In this document: positions 8,033-11,374 of the stretch, in pieces
Position numbering within the stretch: position 1 is the first letter of the stretch
Layout: each line of letters begins with the position of its first letter
DNA from: an uncultured Blautia sp.
GTDB taxonomy: Bacteria > Bacillota > Clostridia > Lachnospirales > Lachnospiraceae
Reading direction: 5' to 3'
NCBI GenBank assembly: GCA_934358405.1
Contig: CAKRKL010000067.1
Span: forward strand, 1-11,374
DNA: 11,374 nt
Made by a program: the position numbers and the translations under genes
The notes under the pieces: generated by a model
What the model saw: the letters and a program-made list of their open reading frames with translations, nothing else
Databases searched by the model: none
What the model was told of the DNA's origin: nothing

Positions 8033-8038
8033 ATTATA
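8033..8038 (-). promoter_or_regulatory. -10 box of the permuted GH3 gene promoter
   Basis: TATAAT is perfect on the minus strand. At 17 bases upstream the -35 position reads ACAATT, a poor match, and overlaps the shared upstream element. A strong -10 with a weak -35 under a conserved element suggests a promoter dependent on an activator. The transcript start would be near 8026. Confidence 0.6.
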
Positions 8039-8043
8039 TAGGA

Positions 8044-8082
8044 CTTTACTTCACAAATTGTTGTGTTTTTGCATGAATTGTC
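8044..8082 (-). promoter_or_regulatory. Shared upstream element, copy at the permuted GH3 gene
   Basis: This 39-base block matches the block at 11061-11100 upstream of the other GH3 gene at 35 of 40 aligned columns, with one gap. It contains ACAATTCATGCAA, then ACAATTTGTG 20 bases downstream on the minus strand, and ends in AAGTAAAG. It overlaps the -35 position of the promoter. The spacing of two helical turns between half-sites fits a direct-repeat-binding regulator such as an AraC-family protein; the regulator itself is not in the window. Confidence 0.65.
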
Positions 8083-8132
8083 TGCGACAGCCAGCCAAGC
8101 ATCTGCTTTTCGTTTAACCTGTTATCTTACGT

Positions 8133-8169
8133 AAATTTAAAGCCCGGCAAAGATTTCTCTCTGCCGGGC
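8133..8169 (-). terminator. Rho-independent terminator of the repeat-bearing GH3 gene
   Basis: On the minus strand GCCCGGCA pairs perfectly with TGCCGGGC (8 bp, 12-base loop), followed by TTTAAATTT. It lies about 40 bases after the stop codon and separates this gene from the permuted GH3 gene, which therefore needs its own promoter. Confidence 0.85.
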
Positions 8170-8173
8170 CATA

Positions 8174-8195
8174 CTAAGCATTGACCAAGGCTTAG
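8174..8195. repeat. 22-bp imperfect palindrome before the terminator
   Basis: On the minus strand CTAAGC-C-TTG-GT-CAA-T-GCTTAG is symmetric except for one mismatched pair. It lies between the GH3 stop codon and the terminator hairpin, so the 3' end of the message carries two stem-loops in a row. It may protect the 3' end or bind a protein; no T-tract follows it directly. Confidence 0.4.
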
Positions 8196-8208
8196 CTTAA
8201 TATTTTAT

Positions 8209-10980
8209 TTATTTGTTTGCTGCTTCATATGCAGAGTAGTCAAAGCTCTGTACCTTTGTAAGAGGCTCTGCTGTATATTTAGCTGTACGGTCATCATCGA
8301 TCTTTCCGGACCAGTTAAGACCAAATGCAAAGTCATAAGTATTTCCTGCTGCATCTGTGTAGCATTCCATATCACGAGGAACATCCTCAAGCTGAGCTTC
8401 AACAGCTTCCATGTTTACAGGCTGCTGGAATACAAGGAGACCAGTTGGCTCTGTCTGTCCAAGGATAACTTCTGCTACAATGTCCTCACGCTGCTGGTTG
8501 TAGTTTACAAGGATTACGTCTGCAAGAGGCTCAACCTCATCCCAAACCATTCCACGCTCCATCTTCATGGAAACGATTACCGGAACATCACCTGCGTTCT
8601 CGTTTGCATACTGAAGAGCTTCCAGATCGCCATAGTTCGGAACCTCGTGTGCTGTTACGCCCTTATAAGAACGGTTCTCTTTTGTTCCGTCTTCAAGAGT
8701 TTTTCCACCGATGGAAACTTCACGAGCTGTGTCAGCTGTGTACTCGCCATACTGAAGAGATGCCGGATACCAAACCTCCTCAACATCATCAGCAACCGGC
8801 TCGCCGCCGAATGCGCCTGACAGATGAGACTCATAGGAAGTTGCATATGCATTTGTCATACCAACAAGTACATAGTCGCAAGCTGCGATCTCGTCTGCTG
8901 TTGCACGTGTAAGGTCATCTTTTGTATAGGTTGCATTTCCTTCAGCGTCTGCCTCACCGGTAGGATCGCCAAGGGTATCTGTTACAACATTGAAGTACTG
9001 GCTAAGCTTGTCAATATCCATTCCCGGAGTCCATGTTGGAGTTCCATCAACAATACCACGCATCCAGGTTGCGCTCCATCCTGTGTTGTATACATATGGT
9101 ACGTATACGGTTGGTTTCTCAGAAGCAGCACCGTCAGCACTGATTGTTCCGTCGTTCTTAAGCATAACGATGGATTCTCTCTGGCCTTCTTTTGCGAAGT
9201 CGCTGGAACCGTCTGTTGTGATGATTGTATCAGCGTAAGCTGTATCAACATATGGATTCTCGAATGTATTAAGGTTCATCATTACAGCAACGAATTTCTC
9301 TGTTGCTGCACGCATGATCTCATCAGCTTTGTCCTGACCGTCACGATCAACAAGAACACCATAAGCTGCTTTTGCTGTATCAACATCGCTGTATCCACCA
9401 AGAAGGTTTACACCATTTTCCCAGCTTGTTGCGATACGGTCAGCTTCTTCAAGGTCTTCAGCTCCCCAAACACCAGCGAACTGATATACACCCCAGTCAG
9501 TGATCTTAAGGCCTTCGAAGCCTGCCTCATCAAGCATGCCATTCAGATATGTATTGTAAGCACCGGCCCACTCTCCACCGTATGGGTTTCCGTCAGCGTC
9601 AACGTCAATACCATACTGTGTCATGATACCTGTAGTACCTGTTTTTCCAGGAAGGTTAAATGCACCATCAAAGAATGTGATCAGGTGTGCTTCCAGGTTG
9701 TTTCCTGGGAATACTGCGTAACGTCCGCCATTTGCATGGTCATCACGTCCGCCTTCTGTGGAACCGTCACCAGAGAAATGCTTTGTGAAGCAGTATACGG
9801 ACTCATCGCCCCATCCAAGGTCTTCACCGTTCTCATCATATGTGGACTGCATTCCATTGATATATGCTGTAGCAATGTCAAGTGTAAGCTGCGGATCCTC
9901 ACCGTATGTGCCGCCTGCACGGAACATGATCGGGGAAGCGATATCAACCTGCGGTCCGAGAAGTGCATTCACACCAGCTGCACGATATTCTTTTGCTGTT
10001 TCCTGACCAATTTCAGCTGCAAGCTCTGTATCCATTGTGGATGCCAGGGAAAGAGTCTCAACAAGACCGGAAATATTAGCCGGGTCAATGGAGATCATAG
10101 CCGGGATTCCGTAGAAGCTCTGCTCTGCAACTGCCTGAATTGCGTTTGCCCATTTTGCATGAGCAGTTCCGCCCTGTTTAATGTTACGAGTAACGCCACC
10201 GCGTCCGCCCTGCATCAGGTAGGTATAAGAACCATCATCCTCTGCAAGAGGCTCTGTTGTGAAATCGCCCCAGCCACCGTGTGTCAGGACTGCTGCCATT
10301 TCCTCGCCCTGCATCTGGTTAACCAGATCAGCTGCACGCTCTTCTGTGGAAAGTCTCCAGTCCTCATATTTATCAAGCTCACCGTTCTGGTTCATATCCT
10401 TGAATGCATAGCCGTCAACTTCAAGAAGTTTTACTGCTGAATCAGCTGCCAGACCAAGAGTATCTCCATCTTCGTTCTCAACCTTGATCCAGCCATCTTC
10501 TGTAACAGAAATTGTATATTTTGCATCTGCACTTGGAACGATTCCGCCAATTGCATCTGTTGCATCAGAAGCTTCCTCAGCCTGTTTGTATGGATCGTCT
10601 GCATTTGCTGCCTGCTTGTACGGATCATCTGTAGCTGCTTCAGCCTGCTTATATGGATCGTCTGCGGCTGCATCTGCCTGCTTATATGGATCATCTGCGG
10701 CTGCACCTGCCTGCTTATATGGATCATCTGCGGCTGCACCTGCCTGCTTATACGGATCATCTGCGGCTGCACCTGCCTGCTTATACGGATCATCTGCGGC
10801 TGCATCTGCCTGCTTATATGGATCATCTGCGGCTGCATCTGCCTGCTTGTATGGATCGTCTGCAGCTGCCTCTGCCTGTTTGTATGGATCATCTGCAGCT
10901 GCTACCGGAACTGCTGCTCCGCTTGCTGCCATACTTGCAGTAAGCATTAACGCCATCAAACGTCTGGTTCTCTGTTTCAT
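8209..10980 (-). CDS. Secreted GH3 glycosidase with N-terminal 11-residue repeat array
   Basis: A 923-residue GH3 enzyme in the usual N-to-C domain order. The signal peptide is about residues 1-28 (MKQRTRR start, hydrophobic core, AVPVAA cleavage region). Ten copies of an 11-residue repeat follow (27-135). A perfect EF-hand-like loop, DMNQNGELDKYE (195-206), precedes GH3_N (about 210-550). That domain has SIDPANISG (297-305), KHFSGDGSTEGGRDD (400-414) and KITDWG with the expected nucleophile Asp495. GH3_C spans about 600-890 and ends NTYDFAFGLNWSG. The RxSGEGxD acid/base motif seen in the neighbouring GH3 is not evident, so the acid/base is unassigned. No C-terminal anchor, LPXTG motif or TM helix is seen, so the protein is probably released or held by its N-terminus. 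The start is supported by AAGGAGG at 10989-10995, 8 bases upstream. It is likely an exo-acting glucosidase or similar; substrate unknown. Confidence 0.93.
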   Translation of the reverse strand: MKQRTRRLMALMLTASMAASGAAVPVAAADDPYKQAEAAADDPYKQADAAADDPYKQADAAADDPYKQAGAAADDPYKQAGAAADDPYKQAGAAADDPYKQADAAADDPYKQAEAATDDPYKQAANADDPYKQAEEASDATDAIGGIVPSADAKYTISVTEDGWIKVENEDGDTLGLAADSAVKLLEVDGYAFKDMNQNGELDKYEDWRLSTEERAADLVNQMQGEEMAAVLTHGGWGDFTTEPLAEDDGSYTYLMQGGRGGVTRNIKQGGTAHAKWANAIQAVAEQSFYGIPAMISIDPANISGLVETLSLASTMDTELAAEIGQETAKEYRAAGVNALLGPQVDIASPIMFRAGGTYGEDPQLTLDIATAYINGMQSTYDENGEDLGWGDESVYCFTKHFSGDGSTEGGRDDHANGGRYAVFPGNNLEAHLITFFDGAFNLPGKTGTTGIMTQYGIDVDADGNPYGGEWAGAYNTYLNGMLDEAGFEGLKITDWGVYQFAGVWGAEDLEEADRIATSWENGVNLLGGYSDVDTAKAAYGVLVDRDGQDKADEIMRAATEKFVAVMMNLNTFENPYVDTAYADTIITTDGSSDFAKEGQRESIVMLKNDGTISADGAASEKPTVYVPYVYNTGWSATWMRGIVDGTPTWTPGMDIDKLSQYFNVVTDTLGDPTGEADAEGNATYTKDDLTRATADEIAACDYVLVGMTNAYATSYESHLSGAFGGEPVADDVEEVWYPASLQYGEYTADTAREVSIGGKTLEDGTKENRSYKGVTAHEVPNYGDLEALQYANENAGDVPVIVSMKMERGMVWDEVEPLADVILVNYNQQREDIVAEVILGQTEPTGLLVFQQPVNMEAVEAQLEDVPRDMECYTDAAGNTYDFAFGLNWSGKIDDDRTAKYTAEPLTKVQSFDYSAYEAANK
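10576..10902 (-). repeat. 33-bp coding minisatellite, ten copies (11-residue repeats)
   Basis: Ten tandem units encode AAADDPYKQA plus a variable last residue (E, D or G). All steps are 33 bases except the last, between copies 9 and 10, which is 30 (10 residues). The core DDPYKQA is invariant in all ten. At the DNA level copies 6 and 7 are identical and copies 3-8 differ by only a few bases, while edge copies 1, 2, 9 and 10 are more diverged. This is the usual sign of recent expansion in the middle by slippage or unequal exchange. The encoded segment is the very start of the mature protein. Each unit is acidic overall and contains a helix-breaking DDP. I do not recognise the repeat as a known binding module. 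Confidence 0.95.
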
Positions 10981-11032
10981 ATTGTTGTCCTCCTTTTTGT
11001 AAGAACTTAACTTCGTTCCTCGCTGTAATAAG

Positions 11033-11038
11033 AATATA
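11033..11038 (-). promoter_or_regulatory. Extended -10 box of the repeat-bearing GH3 gene promoter
   Basis: The minus strand reads TGC-TATATT, an extended -10 form. The -35 position (GCAAAG at 17 bases) is poor. The predicted transcript start is near 11026, with a leader of about 46 bases containing a strong AAGGAGG. The shared element ends 22 bases upstream of this -10, compared with 5 bases in the other GH3 promoter. Confidence 0.45.
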
Positions 11039-11060
11039 GCACAAATTATTTCATCCTTTG

Positions 11061-11100
11061 CTTTACTTGCATAAATTGTTGTTTTTTTGCATTAATTGTT
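11061..11100 (-). promoter_or_regulatory. Shared upstream element, copy at the repeat-bearing GH3 gene
   Basis: This is the better-kept copy of the 40-base element. On the minus strand ACAATTAATGCAA and ACAATTTATGCAA agree at 12 of 13 positions and start exactly 20 bases apart, with an A-run between them and AAGTAAAG after. The two GH3 genes have different domain orders and are not recent duplicates, so conservation of this block outside coding sequence argues for a shared regulator. Direct repeats two helical turns apart are typical of AraC-family sites; that assignment is inference. Confidence 0.65.
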
Positions 11101-11284
11101 AAATACTTCTGGTGTCTCTTCGCCTCTTTTGTGCATTATGCATATTTATTTATTTTGTTTTTTGTGCACTATTTCCATTTCCTTGTGCAACATTAAGTGC
11201 TCTCAATTTCCATACAATCTGAACAGCTTCCAGTTTTGAAAGGAAAAAAATAATTCGCACTAATAGTATTAAAATTTAAGCCGA

Positions 11285-11333
11285 TTTCTTTGCGATGAGG
11301 TAAAATAAAAGAAAAAACTTTATCGCAAAGGAA
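11285..11333 (+). promoter_or_regulatory. Inverted repeat overlapping the ribosome site of the right-edge gene
   Basis: CTTTGCGAT (11288-11296) and ATCGCAAAG (11322-11330) are a perfect 9-bp inverted repeat with a 25-base AT-rich spacer. In RNA the stem extends to 12 bp with one U-G pair (11285-11296 with 11322-11333). The right arm covers most of the AAAGGAAG ribosome site (11327-11334) of the gene starting at 11339. It could be an mRNA structure that hides the ribosome site, or a DNA operator for self-regulation. Confidence 0.55.
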
Positions 11334-11338
11334 GAGAA

Positions 11339-11374
11339 ATGAGCAGAGAACAAGAAAGGTCCAAGAGAAAACTG
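11339..11374 (+). CDS. Start of a divergent gene, cut by the window edge
   Basis: An ATG at 11339 follows AAAGGAAG (11327-11334) at good distance and opens a frame that reaches the window end: MSREQERSKRKL, 12 codons. The start is strongly basic and polar, as in many small regulators and other cytoplasmic proteins. That is too little to name a family. Its divergent position next to a GH3 gene with a shared regulatory element makes a regulator possible, which is inference only. Confidence 0.55.
   Translation, partial: MSREQERSKRKL

Larger units (their letters stand above)
10981..11338. other. Divergent intergenic region, regulatory
   Basis: This 358-base gap separates the repeat-bearing GH3 gene (minus) from the gene at the right edge (plus). 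It holds the GH3 ribosome site (10989-10995), its extended -10 (11033-11038), the shared element (11061-11100), three copies of TTGTGCA (11129-11135, 11162-11168, 11183-11189) and a dyad that overlaps the ribosome site of the plus-strand gene (11285-11333). A possible -35 for the plus-strand gene is TTGAAA (11236-11241), but no well-spaced -10 follows. No small gene is seen. Confidence 0.6.

Noticed and set aside
8824..10440. Long plus-strand open frame (538 residues) opposite the repeat-bearing GH3 gene
   Set aside because: It is a cysteine-rich, domain-free antisense translation of a clear GH3 enzyme; the length comes from codon bias of the real gene.
10576..10902. Possible CRISPR array because of regular 33-base repeats
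   Set aside because: Units are directly adjacent with no unique spacers, and all lie in frame within a GH3 gene.

Overview
The window looks like chromosome from a gut-type Clostridia (Bacillota), most likely Lachnospiraceae. This is inferred from strong AAGGAG(G) ribosome sites, moderate GC in genes with very AT-rich gaps, a membrane-anchored GH3 enzyme with permuted domains, and a 7-TM GGDEF/EAL protein of a type common in that family. No rRNA, tRNA, CRISPR array, insertion sequence or phage gene was seen.

Four complete genes fill nearly all of the window, all on the minus strand. In order of transcription they are: (1) a secreted GH3 glycosidase whose mature N-terminus is a run of ten 11-residue repeats (10980-8209); (2) a membrane-anchored GH3 beta-glucosidase-like enzyme with the circularly permuted order GH3_C, FnIII-like, GH3_N (7942-4907); (3) a secreted serine esterase of the esterase-D / feruloyl-esterase type (4844-3786); (4) a large c-di-GMP protein with an extracellular sensor-like domain, 7 TM segments, GGDEF, PAS, degenerate GGDEF and EAL (3673-296). 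A fifth gene starts divergently at the right edge (11339, plus strand) and only its first 12 codons are present.

Transcription can be partly read from the sequence. Hairpin/T-tract terminators follow gene 1 (8133-8169) and gene 4 (243-282). A third terminator-like hairpin sits between genes 2 and 3, directly against the ribosome site of gene 3, so the esterase probably depends on readthrough or processing. Genes 1 and 2 have separate promoters but share a nearly identical 40-bp upstream element (11061-11100 and 8044-8082). It contains half-sites exactly 20 bp apart, which suggests control of both glycosidases by one direct-repeat-binding regulator such as an AraC-family protein. Gene 4 has a good sigma-A-like promoter of its own.

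Inferred joint role: the two GH3 enzymes and the esterase work outside the cell or at its surface on plant- or microbe-derived oligosaccharides and their ester groups. The c-di-GMP protein may link an extracellular signal to a sessile/motile switch. The most unusual features are the 11-residue (33-bp) tandem repeats at the mature N-termini of two different secreted proteins in this locus, and the shared upstream element.
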